IMG/VR virus record: IMGVR_UViG_3300032675_000057
Span: 1 to 39,611 of that record
DNA from: a virus
Direction: 5' to 3' (one strand)
DNA length: 39,611 bases
The notes below the pieces were generated by a model. The model did no database searches. It worked only from the letters and a program-made list of their open reading frames with translations, and was not told the origin of the DNA. A program made the translations under genes and the position numbers. Positions 14,391 to 21,305 of the stretch are shown in pieces. Position 1 is the stretch's first letter. Every line of letters begins with the position of its first letter.

Positions 14391-15467
14391 ATGGAAGAAG
14401 CTATGTTAGACCCGAAGAGTACTGCACCGTTTTACCCGAACATGATCAATGAAGAAGATCAGTTGTTATTTAAGAAGTCTTGGATGTGGCCCATGGTACT
14501 GACGTTTAACCATGAGGTAGGACTGTATGTATCAAGGATATTTGCGCGTGACATAAATAACGTCCCGAAGTCTTTTGACATGATTGATCATCAGGGCTTC
14601 AATGGCGTTCAAGTTGTTCAGTATCAAGATGGTGAAGAGACAAAGATCAAAGTCTATGTTAAATCCAATGCTGACTGTGATACCGAGCCGTATCTACTGT
14701 TTGACACCAACAACATTCGCTATGCGCTATCCAGAATCAAGAAGAACATGCAGGAGAGCAGTATTACTAATGAAGATGGCAGCTCACTGCAATGGGTCAA
14801 AGCTAGAGGCTGGCTGACAATTTCTAAGATTGTTCACAACTTGTTTTATAACTATATAAATACTCAAACGGAATTCGACAGTTTACATCACAAATACATG
14901 TGGACATCCAACAGCGGAACGATTGAGTACACAACCAAGCTGACGATGGGGGCGATTACCAAAGAGGATATTCCCACTGAAGTGAAGGGACGTATCGAAG
15001 CCGTGTATCAAGACTACTTAGAGAACATGGAGAAACAACAAAGGTATCTGGAGCAGACCGAGAGAATCTTTGGACGCGAGAAGTGGCTGGTGGGTTTCCC
15101 CGGCGAAGGCCAACAGGTACTGGTAGGTAGTATCAACACTTCAAAGATGATTAGCGAACTGAAGAAATGTATGGACACTGGCCAAGACTATAATTTTTCA
15201 GGAATGACCACCGAGTATCTGATGCGTAGATACAAGTCTATAGATCATGTAAGTTCCGATATCAAAGATTCGCTACAGGCAACCATGACGTTCAACAAGT
15301 ATGCAATCGGTGCAAATCCTAAGATCCGATACAAAGATACCAAGAGCATCATTCCAGTTCTAGAAGATTCATGGAATACGTATGTACCATTCTATGAGAT
15401 CAATGCGTGTGTGTTTAAACGCACAACATCGGAAGGGTATAGCTGGTACTTGTTTGATAGGAAGTAA
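14391..15467 (+). CDS. Unrecognised fourth protein of the MoxR/VWA module
   Basis: A 358-residue soluble protein I cannot place in a family. It has aromatic-rich stretches (KKSWMWPMVLTFNHEVGLYV near residues 28-47), a helical middle (about 195-235) and no membrane segment. It begins 10 bp after the VWA gene with AGGAGG 6 nt upstream, so it is in the same operon. Its position suggests it works with, or is acted on by, the ATPase and VWA protein. A second ATG four codons later is also possible. Confidence 0.75.
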   Translation: MEEAMLDPKSTAPFYPNMINEEDQLLFKKSWMWPMVLTFNHEVGLYVSRIFARDINNVPKSFDMIDHQGFNGVQVVQYQDGEETKIKVYVKSNADCDTEPYLLFDTNNIRYALSRIKKNMQESSITNEDGSSLQWVKARGWLTISKIVHNLFYNYINTQTEFDSLHHKYMWTSNSGTIEYTTKLTMGAITKEDIPTEVKGRIEAVYQDYLENMEKQQRYLEQTERIFGREKWLVGFPGEGQQVLVGSINTSKMISELKKCMDTGQDYNFSGMTTEYLMRRYKSIDHVSSDIKDSLQATMTFNKYAIGANPKIRYKDTKSIIPVLEDSWNTYVPFYEINACVFKRTTSEGYSWYLFDRK

Positions 15468-15469
15468 TC

Positions 15470-15514
15470 ATGGCTTTCAAAGAATACTGGAAATGCTTTG
15501 AGGATAAAAAATGA
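15470..15514 (+). CDS. 14-residue leader-like peptide
   Basis: MAFKEYWKCFEDKK is encoded between two genes. It starts 2 nt after the preceding stop, has AGGA about 7 nt before its ATG, and its stop overlaps the next start (ATGA). The arrangement would couple translation to the gene at 15511. It is too short to judge on its own and may be only a linker that happens to be open. Confidence 0.3.
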   Translation: MAFKEYWKCFEDKK

Positions 15515-15834
15515 TAGACGACACAAGCCATATACTTGTTATCCATGTAATAAACGAAAACGAATACAGCATCGTCATGCCGCATAACCACGGTAACTTG
15601 AGATTGTTTTACAAGCTGGATAATTTGCCTGACGAACTAAAAACCAAAATTGCTTTGATCAAGGCGAGTGGTAAGCATGTGACTGATTCGTTTGAATACG
15701 AGCCAGTAGGCCGCATGTCGTTTGATGAGAAAATTTATTACGTGAGAGTAGCCAAGGATTACCCAGACAAACTTATGGAGATGTTCAATGACACCGGAAG
15801 CAAAAGTAAAAAAGAAAGTGAAAGAGTTCCTTAA
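15511..15834 (+). CDS. Unrecognised 107-residue protein
   Basis: A protein of unknown function with a beta-rich first half (HILVIHVINENEYSIVMPH) and a Lys/Ser/Glu-rich C-terminus. GAGG lies about 7 nt before the ATG. Its last 47 bp overlap the nuclease gene that follows, in another frame, so the tail composition may reflect that overlap. No motif or membrane segment is seen. Confidence 0.7.
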   Translation: MIDDTSHILVIHVINENEYSIVMPHNHGNLRLFYKLDNLPDELKTKIALIKASGKHVTDSFEYEPVGRMSFDEKIYYVRVAKDYPDKLMEMFNDTGSKSKKESERVP

Positions 15835-16078
15835 ATCTGTTGATGCTTATTACGTCATGCCCATTGGAACTGGCTTCGGAAATTCTGGTGCGCCAGATTT
15901 TATTGCTTGCGTAAGGGGAAGGTTTATTGGTATAGAGTGCAAGGCTAATGGCAATCGTGTCACTGCGCTTCAGCAAGACAATCTCGACAGGATTGAACAG
16001 AGCGGTGGCTACGCATTCGTAGTTGATGAAATCAACGTGACTGATGTCACGCAACGGATAAAGGAGATGTTCAAATGA
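15788..16078 (+). CDS. VRR-NUC family nuclease
   Basis: A 96-residue protein with the compact PD-(D/E)XK core of VRR-NUC nucleases: G-A-P-D37-F, then the catalytic pair E50-C-K52 in GIECK, and QQ at 62-63. Stand-alone VRR-NUC proteins of this size act on branched DNA, for example as Holliday junction resolvases. In a phage this would help clear recombination or replication intermediates before packaging. GGAG lies 7 nt before the ATG, inside the previous gene. The next gene starts on its stop codon (ATGA). Confidence 0.88.
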   Translation: MTPEAKVKKKVKEFLKSVDAYYVMPIGTGFGNSGAPDFIACVRGRFIGIECKANGNRVTALQQDNLDRIEQSGGYAFVVDEINVTDVTQRIKEMFK

Positions 16079-16242
16079 TAAGTGCTTACGACACAATGTT
16101 TTGGATGGTTGTAATCTCTACGATTACGTGTTCGGTGGCTATGATAGCGTATGCGATTGTTTGGATAATGGAGTTCACCCATGCAATCAAAAAGCGACGC
16201 ATCAGAAACCAAGCGGTCAAATTCGCCATCGGACGTTTCTAA
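16075..16242 (+). CDS. 55-residue single-pass membrane protein
   Basis: Begins at an ATG overlapping the nuclease stop (ATGA), with AAGGAG 8 nt upstream. Residues about 9-32 are strongly hydrophobic (FWMVVISTITCSVAMIAYAI), followed by a cluster of Lys and Arg (HAIKKRRIRNQ), which by the positive-inside rule puts the C-terminus in the cytoplasm. The function is unknown; small membrane proteins in early phage operons can act in exclusion or holin-like roles, but nothing shows this here. Its 3' part overlaps the next gene in another frame. Confidence 0.7.
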   Translation: MISAYDTMFWMVVISTITCSVAMIAYAIVWIMEFTHAIKKRRIRNQAVKFAIGRF

Positions 16243-16318
16243 GAAAGCCAAGAAAAAGGGAGTGCATAAACACCCCCATCCTTGGAGAGTATTACCACCA
16301 GTGTGGGGTAAGAAATGA
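16181..16318 (+). CDS. 45-residue basic protein overlapping its neighbours
   Basis: Lies in a different frame inside the end of the membrane-protein gene, with GGAG 7 nt before its ATG, and its stop overlaps the next start (ATGA). The protein is very basic (SKKAKKKGVHKHPHPWRVL), as in small nucleic-acid binding proteins. The paired signals at both ends favour a real gene despite its length. Function unknown. Confidence 0.6.
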   Translation: MQSKSDASETKRSNSPSDVSKKAKKKGVHKHPHPWRVLPPVWGKK

Positions 16319-16695
16319 AAACCCAGATAGAAGGTTACTCAGATTTAGGAAGCCACTTGAAACGTGTCTTCGGATACATCGACGTGGAAGAGATTGTTTC
16401 CGGACAGTCATCCATCGCAAATACAGTTACGGAGGTTACTACAATGAACAATCAAGTTACTGATTCGACGGCATTTGAAATCGCCACACTCGCGCTCATG
16501 AATCAGCGCGTCTACAAACGTGAAGCAGAAGAATTGCGAACAAAGGTCTCTCTGCTTGAAGCGGAGATCATCAGGCTTAGGGCTGATAACAGCAAGCTGG
16601 CTACCGAGTCCTACGAAAAAGCTGGTGCGATAGACAAGCTGAACTGGCTGATTCAGAAGCAAGCGGCACGAATGGCTAAAGATGGAAATAAGTAA
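16315..16695 (+). CDS. Coiled-coil protein with a possible internal start
   Basis: A 126-residue protein of unknown function. Residues about 68-105 look like a coiled coil (KREAEELRTKVSLLEAEIIR). The first ATG overlaps the preceding stop (ATGA) but has a weak ribosome binding site. An in-frame ATG at 16444 has GGAGG 8 nt upstream and would give an 83-residue form starting MNNQVTDSTAF. Both forms may be made. The 3' end overlaps the next start (TAATG). Confidence 0.7.
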   Translation: MKTQIEGYSDLGSHLKRVFGYIDVEEIVSGQSSIANTVTEVTTMNNQVTDSTAFEIATLALMNQRVYKREAEELRTKVSLLEAEIIRLRADNSKLATESYEKAGAIDKLNWLIQKQAARMAKDGNK

Positions 16696-16796
16696 TGGAC
16701 AGGCATCCGTTTGAAGCATATCGCCCGTTGCTATGGATCCTACTATTGATGCTGTTCATAGAGGTTTACTGTTTCATATCATGGTGGACAAAATGA
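16695..16796 (+). CDS. 33-residue membrane peptide
   Basis: An ATG overlapping the previous stop (TAATG) opens a 33-residue peptide with a long hydrophobic core (PLLWILLLMLFIEVYCFI) and aromatic ends (SWWTK). It fits one membrane helix. The stop overlaps the next start (ATGA), so it is embedded in the coupled chain of genes. No family is recognised. Confidence 0.55.
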   Translation: MDRHPFEAYRPLLWILLLMLFIEVYCFISWWTK

Positions 16797-16975
16797 ACGA
16801 AGCAGATTTCAAAATGCTGGCTGGCGAGTCTATCTTTGGCATAGCAGATGATCTGCTCAAGTCACAACGAGACATGATTGAGCGACAGAACGAATTAATT
16901 ATTCGTTTGATGGATCGTATTGATTGGCTAGAGAAGTCACAGTCGATGTCCGCAGGGATCAAGGGGGCGCTATGA
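16793..16975 (+). CDS. Small helical protein
   Basis: A 60-residue protein of unknown function with two likely helices, the second a coiled coil (MIERQNELIIRLMDRIDWLE). The ATG overlaps the stop of the preceding membrane peptide and is preferred over an in-frame ATG at 16733, which would cover most of that peptide gene. The stop overlaps the next start. Confidence 0.65.
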   Translation: MNEADFKMLAGESIFGIADDLLKSQRDMIERQNELIIRLMDRIDWLEKSQSMSAGIKGAL

Positions 16976-17145
16976 CCGACGTGCTTATCTCAATCAAAGA
17001 ACTTGAAGAGATGCGCCGCACGATTGATCAGTTGCGCGAACGATACGCAACGGATCTTGAAGCGTGGCGCGAGAACAATCGCTATCACGCGGCTGAGATC
17101 GAACGATTGAAAGAAATCATCCGCGCACGGGAGAATGAGGTATGA
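16972..17145 (+). CDS. Small coiled-coil protein ending in an IRAR motif
   Basis: A 57-residue charged helical protein (ELEEMRRTIDQLRERYATDL) with AAGGGGG upstream of an ATG that overlaps the previous stop. It ends in EIIRARENEV. The DNA coding for this tail, ATCCGCGCACGGG at 17119-17131, recurs exactly at the end of the gene at 17879-18070. Function unknown. Confidence 0.68.
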   Translation: MTDVLISIKELEEMRRTIDQLRERYATDLEAWRENNRYHAAEIERLKEIIRARENEV

Positions 17146-17297
17146 ACAATCTAATTAAAGAACTTGCTGAACAAGCTGGGTTTGGTTGGGATGATAAATA
17201 TCATTGGTATGTGGGCAGTCGCCAGATGGAAAAGTTCGCCGCCCTTGTTGCTGCCCATGAGCGTGAGGCGTGGATGAGGTATGAACAATCTAATTAA
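17142..17297 (+). CDS. Truncated-looking ELAEQAGF-family protein
   Basis: A 51-residue protein starting MNNLIKELAEQAGFGWDD and continuing to FAALVAAHEREAW, the start of a widespread phage protein of unknown function. Members I recall are longer and often end in an IRARGE-type tail. Here the frame runs into a second copy of its own 5' end, read out of phase, and stops at once (MRYEQSN). So the C-terminus seems lost through a duplication or deletion. GGGAG lies 8 nt before the ATG, which overlaps the previous stop. It may still be expressed. Confidence 0.6.
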   Translation: MNNLIKELAEQAGFGWDDKYHWYVGSRQMEKFAALVAAHEREAWMRYEQSN

Positions 17298-17322
17298 AGA
17301 GCTTGCTATGAGGGATAAATGA
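17274..17322 (+). pseudogene. Remnant second copy of the ELAEQAGF gene start
   Basis: Bases 17274-17307 repeat 17135-17168 with one mismatch in 34, including the ribosome binding region, ATG and first codons. The copied frame from 17281 reads MNNLIKELAMRDK and then stops at 17322. It is too short to be functional as a protein and looks like what is left after a tandem copy was deleted, though it could serve as a leader for the next gene. Confidence 0.6.
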
Positions 17323-17323
17323 T

Positions 17324-17632
17324 ATGGCAGCAGCAGATTATAGACTTTGTGATGTTTATTATAGACTTTGTGATGTTTGTGATCAAAAAGTCTTCTACGA
17401 CGTTAATCTTAATTACAATCAAGGCAAATCCGAATGGAGTGATGTTCCACCATTTAAGAACTGCGGTGAAAATCAATACACTCAGGACGATGAGAATTTT
17501 ACGCAACATAGCGATCTAAACGAAAAATACGGACTAAGACTTGACTATCTTGGTGATTGGGCAGTGTTATGCCATGAGTGCTCCAAAAAATTCAAGACTG
17601 TGGTTGTTCCTATTGAAGGAGTTGAACGATGA
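17324..17632 (+). CDS. Cysteine-rich putative zinc protein with a duplicated knuckle
   Basis: A 102-residue protein with C16-x2-C19 near the start and C83-x2-C86 near the end, plus C9 and C47. Two CxxC pairs suggest a zinc site, and the motif LGDWAVLCHECSKKF is like that of small phage proteins I have seen without known function. Residues 6-12 (YRLCDVY) are repeated as 13-19 (YRLCDVC) by a 21-bp tandem duplication in the DNA, so the N-terminal extension appears recent. The start is a few bases after the pseudogene remnant, whose GAGGG may serve as ribosome binding site. Confidence 0.7.
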   Translation: MAAADYRLCDVYYRLCDVCDQKVFYDVNLNYNQGKSEWSDVPPFKNCGENQYTQDDENFTQHSDLNEKYGLRLDYLGDWAVLCHECSKKFKTVVVPIEGVER

Positions 17633-17814
17633 TTGGATATCCAGCAGATAGCAAACCACATATCAAATGGAATCACATTGATGGACCATTGTTGGTTTGC
17701 CGTGATGGAACACCACATTGGTTGACTATGCAAGAACGACTTTGGTTGAGACTGGGATTTACCAACATTAACCAGTTGGATGAAAAATATTGTCAAGAAC
17801 CACAAAGGGGATAA
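17629..17814 (+). CDS. Small protein of unknown function
   Basis: A 61-residue protein starting on the stop of the previous gene (ATGA) with AAGGAG 7 nt upstream. It is rich in Trp, Leu and Pro (KWNHIDGPLLVCRDGTPHWL) and soluble-looking. No family is recognised. Confidence 0.68.
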   Translation: MIGYPADSKPHIKWNHIDGPLLVCRDGTPHWLTMQERLWLRLGFTNINQLDEKYCQEPQRG

Positions 17815-17817
17815 GGT

Positions 17818-17886
17818 ATGAACGAACGAATTCGAGAAGTTTTGTCAGCCATCCGCGCGCTTAACAACGAGGTGCCCCGTGGATGA
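17818..17886 (+). CDS. 22-residue peptide with IRA motif
   Basis: A short frame with a good ribosome binding site (GGGGATAAGG) starting MNERIREVLSAIRALNNE. Both its start and its AIRA stretch resemble parts of the ELAEQAGF-type genes nearby, so it may be a decayed or shortened relative. It ends inside the next gene, which begins at a GTG within it. Whether it is functional is unclear. Confidence 0.35.
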   Translation: MNERIREVLSAIRALNNEVPRG

Positions 17887-18070
17887 AAAGACGCGAGAGT
17901 TGGTGGAGAGGTTGAGCGCGCTAGATCACAGCTTCGTTCCTTACCCAAGGTCAGGCGGTAGCCCGCAAACGGTAGGCAGTGAAACATGGAAACTGATCTG
18001 CACAGGCGAACAGCGTGGCGCGCTGTCTGATGCAATCGACGCCATCCGCGCACGGGGGGAGAAGCCGTGA
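17879..18070 (+). CDS. Small protein ending in AIRARGEKP, GTG start
   Basis: A 63-residue protein of unknown function. The GTG at 17879 is chosen because GAGG ends 6 nt upstream and no in-frame ATG exists nearby; an ATG at 17883 is in another frame and soon stops. The C-terminus AIRARGEKP is a tail I associate with ELAEQAGF-type phage proteins, here attached to a different N-terminus. Its stop overlaps the next start (GTGA). Confidence 0.65.
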   Translation: MDEKTRELVERLSALDHSFVPYPRSGGSPQTVGSETWKLICTGEQRGALSDAIDAIRARGEKP

Positions 18071-18246
18071 AGATTCCAGAGATAGTATTGTTTGCATACC
18101 AGACCAAAGGCGAGGCGCTTGAGGTTGCTAATCATCAAGAGGATGTTGAGGTAGCGACTGTCTACATCAAGAAAGGAATCAAGAAAGGATTCAGCCTCGC
18201 TGAAGTCCCTGTGTGTTATCTGATGCTGCCGAAGGAGAAGCAATGA
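18067..18246 (+). CDS. 59-residue protein ahead of DNA polymerase, GTG start
   Basis: A GTG overlapping the previous stop (GTGA), with GGGAG 5 nt upstream, starts a 59-residue protein with mixed beta and helix character (PEIVLFAYQTKGEALEVA). Its stop overlaps the polymerase start (ATGA). The tight coupling at both ends supports it as real. Function unknown. Confidence 0.65.
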   Translation: MKIPEIVLFAYQTKGEALEVANHQEDVEVATVYIKKGIKKGFSLAEVPVCYLMLPKEKQ

Positions 18247-20120
18247 GCATCATCACCATAGACTTTGAAACTTACTACGACAAGGATTATTCCCTGTCGA
18301 AGATGACAACCGAGGAGTACATCAACGATCCAAGGTTTGAAGTCATTGGCGTAGGTATCAAAGAAGATGATGAACCCTCTAGATGGTTTAGTGGGGAAGA
18401 TATATCGGTTGCTTTAAACAGTATTGACTGGGAAGACACCATACTGATTTGTCACAACATGATGTTCGACGGCGCGATCCTTGCGTGGCGCTACGGGATT
18501 TTCCCAGCTATGTATGTGGATACATTATGTATGGCACGAGCCATTCATGGTGTTGACGCGGGTGGTTCGCTCAAGGTATTGGCTGAACGATACAACATAG
18601 GAGCGAAAGGCAATGAAGTCATCGAAGCTATGGGCAAACGTAGAAGTGATTTTAGTCCTGCTGATCTTGTTCGTTATGGCGAGTACTGCTGTAACGATGT
18701 TGAGCTTACCTACAAGTTGTTTTACAAACTTCAGCCGTTCCCTAACAACGAATTGAAACTGATTGACCTGACCATCCGTATGTATACGGATCCAGTCTTT
18801 GAACTGAACGATAGTCTGTTGATAGCAAGGCTTGAAGAAGTTCGTACTGACAAAGAGAATCTTCTACGTGGTCTGATGGCAGGTTTGAATGTCTCTACTG
18901 AAAAAGAAGTCAGCGAGTTGTTGTCCAGCAATAACAAGTTCGCAAACATCCTAAACAGTTTAGGTGTATCACCGCCGCTCAAGATAAGCCCTGCGACGGG
19001 TAAGGAGACCTACGCGTTCTCCAAGACAGACGAAGGGTTCCTTGCATTGAAGGAACACCCAGATGAATTTGTACAGGAGTTGTGCAGAGTTAGGCTTGGC
19101 ACAAAGTCTACAATCGAAGAATCACGTATAGAACGGTTCCTTGATGTTGGAGAGCGTAACCGTGGGAAACTACCTATCCCGTTAAAATACTACGGCGCAC
19201 ATACTGGCCGATGGTCTGGCACCGAAGGTATAAATCTTCAGAACCTGCCTAGCCGTGACAAGACCAAGAAGACTCTTAAGAACGCGCTAGTGGCTCCACC
19301 GGGGCATTTGATAATCAACTGCGACTCAAGCCAGATCGAAGCACGCGTGCTTGCGTGGCTGGCTGGCGAGACAGATCTAGTCAAAGCGTTCCGAGAAAAG
19401 AGAGATGTCTATTCAGAGTTTGCTACCAAGGTATACAAACGCAAGATCACCAAAGCCAACGAGTTGGAACGGTTCGTTGGCAAGACTTGCATACTTGGTT
19501 TGGGTTACGGCACTGGAGCCAAAAAGTTAGAACTAACTCTCAAGACAAGTGCAATGCGTGTTGAGTTGGAAGAAGGCAAGGCTGAAGAGATAGTAAAAAC
19601 TTATAGAAAAACCAACACTAAGATCCCTGACCTTTGGTACGAAGGGGATAAATTGCTGGCTAACTTATGCGGCTGGCCGACAGACGGACGTGAAAGCTAT
19701 GAGTTCGGGAACTCATCAGTCATTGTGGATAAAACAGGAATACGTTTACCTAATGACCTATACATACGCTACCCCGGTTTGAATACAGAAACTAAAACCG
19801 CCGAAGAAAACCGCGAAGCAAAGTCCTATAAAGTTTATCAATCCCGCAAGGGTAAGGTAAGTATCTGGGGTGGTTCAGTCGTTGAGAACGTAGTGCAAGC
19901 GTTGGCTAGAATTATCATAGGCGAACAGATGCTCAAGCTGAAAGAACGCTATCGTGTAGCCCTGACGGTGCACGATGCTGCGGTGCTTGTTGTTAGCGAA
20001 AAAGAAATCGAAGAAGCCCTTGCATTTGTAACGGAAACTATGTCTACTGCACCTAAGTGGTGTAGTGATTTGCCTGTGGCTTGTGAGGCCAAATACGGCT
20101 TTAGTTATGGAGATTGCTAG
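18243..20120 (+). CDS. DNA polymerase, family A, with 3'-5' exonuclease
   Basis: A 625-residue replicative polymerase of the T7/Pol I type. The exonuclease domain shows all four metal-binding acids: D7 and E9 in IDFET, D76 in HNMMFD, and D152 in YCCND, with Y148 making it a DEDDy type, so proofreading is likely. The polymerase domain has motif A around D361 (CDSSQIEARVLAWLAGE), motif B (KTCILGLGYGTGAKK) and motif C around D578. Motif C reads VHDA where VHDE is usual; the catalytic Asp is kept. The ATG at 18243 overlaps the previous stop; an ATG 30 nt earlier is inside that gene. Confidence 0.95.
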   Translation: MSIITIDFETYYDKDYSLSKMTTEEYINDPRFEVIGVGIKEDDEPSRWFSGEDISVALNSIDWEDTILICHNMMFDGAILAWRYGIFPAMYVDTLCMARAIHGVDAGGSLKVLAERYNIGAKGNEVIEAMGKRRSDFSPADLVRYGEYCCNDVELTYKLFYKLQPFPNNELKLIDLTIRMYTDPVFELNDSLLIARLEEVRTDKENLLRGLMAGLNVSTEKEVSELLSSNNKFANILNSLGVSPPLKISPATGKETYAFSKTDEGFLALKEHPDEFVQELCRVRLGTKSTIEESRIERFLDVGERNRGKLPIPLKYYGAHTGRWSGTEGINLQNLPSRDKTKKTLKNALVAPPGHLIINCDSSQIEARVLAWLAGETDLVKAFREKRDVYSEFATKVYKRKITKANELERFVGKTCILGLGYGTGAKKLELTLKTSAMRVELEEGKAEEIVKTYRKTNTKIPDLWYEGDKLLANLCGWPTDGRESYEFGNSSVIVDKTGIRLPNDLYIRYPGLNTETKTAEENREAKSYKVYQSRKGKVSIWGGSVVENVVQALARIIIGEQMLKLKERYRVALTVHDAAVLVVSEKEIEEALAFVTETMSTAPKWCSDLPVACEAKYGFSYGDC

Positions 20121-20479
20121 TGTCTAAAATAAAAACTGATGAGTTGGATAAGAAGCTCGACTCCATGAACAAAGAAGAGACTAGGAAGTTTATCATCACC
20201 ATGCTCACCGAGATGCTGGACATGGCACAACAGTTCGCAGCATCAGCAGCAGAGATGAGGATGGCTGTGCATGAGTCCATGCTTCTGATGTCCAAGGCTC
20301 CGCTCAAAGATTGCGAAGGTAAAGACGAGTGCGAGCCGTGTTACTGGCGTGGTTCGGTTGTAGGTCTGTACGATCAGATCGCTGCTAAGCCATTAGAAGT
20401 CGAAGACAGCATGACGCCAGAAGAAGCGATGAAGAAACTGAATACGATTCTCCGCAGTGACAAGATGTACGACGCATGA
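20120..20479 (+). CDS. Unrecognised protein between polymerase and nuclease
   Basis: A 119-residue acidic helical protein. It starts with GTG overlapping the polymerase stop (TAGTG), with GGAG 7 nt upstream. The middle is Met- and Ala-rich (MLDMAQQFAASAAEMRMAV), followed by a small Cys cluster (CEGKDECEPCYW). The Cys residues could bind metal, but the spacing is not a standard finger. Its place between polymerase and nuclease suggests a replication accessory protein; this is inference. Confidence 0.7.
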   Translation: MSKIKTDELDKKLDSMNKEETRKFIITMLTEMLDMAQQFAASAAEMRMAVHESMLLMSKAPLKDCEGKDECEPCYWRGSVVGLYDQIAAKPLEVEDSMTPEEAMKKLNTILRSDKMYDA

Positions 20480-21126
20480 TCAAGTGGTCATTCAGTGGCT
20501 TGAAGCAGTACCTCAACTGCCCAAGACAGTTCAACGAGGTCAAGGTGCTTGGGAATTTCCAAACGAAAGTCTCACACCAGATGGCCTATGGGACTGATGT
20601 ACACAAGTCATTGGAGGAGTATGCTCGGGACAATAAAGAACTTCCGGTACATCATAAACAATTCAAATCTATTGTTGATGTTCTGTTGGAGATTCCGGGC
20701 GACAAATACATCGAACACAAGATGGCTCTACGGGCTGACAAAACCCCGTGCGATTTCGACGCACCAGACTATTGGGTGCGTGGCATTGTTGACTTGATGA
20801 TTGTAGATGGTGATACGGCGTTCGTGGTTGATTACAAAACCGGATCGAACAAGTACCCTGATCCAAAACAGTTGAAGCTGATGGCGCTACTGACCTTCGC
20901 ACATTTCCCAGATGTCAATCTGGTCAAAGGTGGTCTGCTGTTTGTAGTTCACACCAGCTTCTTACCCGACGATTATTTACGAGACAAGTCCGAGAAGTAT
21001 TGGCAGGAGTTTGCTCCCGATCTGATGCGTTTGGAAATGTCTTTTAAACACAATAGCTGGCCCCCACAATCGAGTCCGTTGTGTCGGTGGTGTCCGGTAA
21101 ACACTTGCGAATTCAGGAAGGCGTAA
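20476..21126 (+). CDS. RecB/Cas4-like PD-(D/E)XK nuclease with iron-sulfur cysteines
   Basis: A 216-residue nuclease. The N-terminal SFSGLKQYLNCPRQF carries C15, and GTDVH gives H43. The active site follows as D106 (GIVDLM) and D119-Y-K121 (VVDYKTG). C203, C206 and C211 near the C-terminus (PLCRWCPVNTC) complete the four-cysteine pattern of the 4Fe-4S cluster in Cas4, AddB and related exonucleases. It probably trims or degrades DNA ends in replication, recombination or host DNA breakdown. There is no CRISPR locus here, so it is not read as Cas4. The start overlaps the previous stop (ATGA). Confidence 0.88.
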   Translation: MIKWSFSGLKQYLNCPRQFNEVKVLGNFQTKVSHQMAYGTDVHKSLEEYARDNKELPVHHKQFKSIVDVLLEIPGDKYIEHKMALRADKTPCDFDAPDYWVRGIVDLMIVDGDTAFVVDYKTGSNKYPDPKQLKLMALLTFAHFPDVNLVKGGLLFVVHTSFLPDDYLRDKSEKYWQEFAPDLMRLEMSFKHNSWPPQSSPLCRWCPVNTCEFRKA

Positions 21127-21128
21127 TT

Positions 21129-21305
21129 ATGGGTGCGTATGAAAGTTGGTTTTTTGTTAAAGACGGAGACCTGTATCTACACACTGAGAACGATGGCCCT
21201 GCCGTATTGAGGCGTGGGCTTGAGAAAACTGATGCGCGCTTGTGTTCGGTAGAAGAAGCCAAGAAACTTTATCCAAATGAATTAGCGAGAGCATTGGAGA
21301 AATAG
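21129..21305 (+). CDS. Small protein of unknown function
   Basis: A 58-residue acidic protein with a beta-strand start (ESWFFVKDGDLYLHTENDG) and a helical end. The ATG is 2 nt after the nuclease stop with AGGAAGG upstream. An in-frame ATG 48 nt earlier would overlap the nuclease and is not preferred. No family is recognised. Confidence 0.7.
   Translation: MGAYESWFFVKDGDLYLHTENDGPAVLRRGLEKTDARLCSVEEAKKLYPNELARALEK

Noticed and set aside
16733-16792. Longer start for the helical protein at 16793
   Set aside because: It would lie over the 33-residue membrane peptide gene; the later ATG overlaps that gene's stop in the way seen throughout this operon.
17319-17519. Alternative frame at the start of the zinc-protein gene
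   Set aside because: Its Ile/Phe-rich peptide comes from the tandem duplication read in another frame, while the other frame has paired Cys motifs and a start-stop overlap with the next gene.
20476-21126. Cas4 of a phage CRISPR system
   Set aside because: The protein is Cas4/RecB-like, but there are no direct repeats with spacers and no other cas gene in the window.
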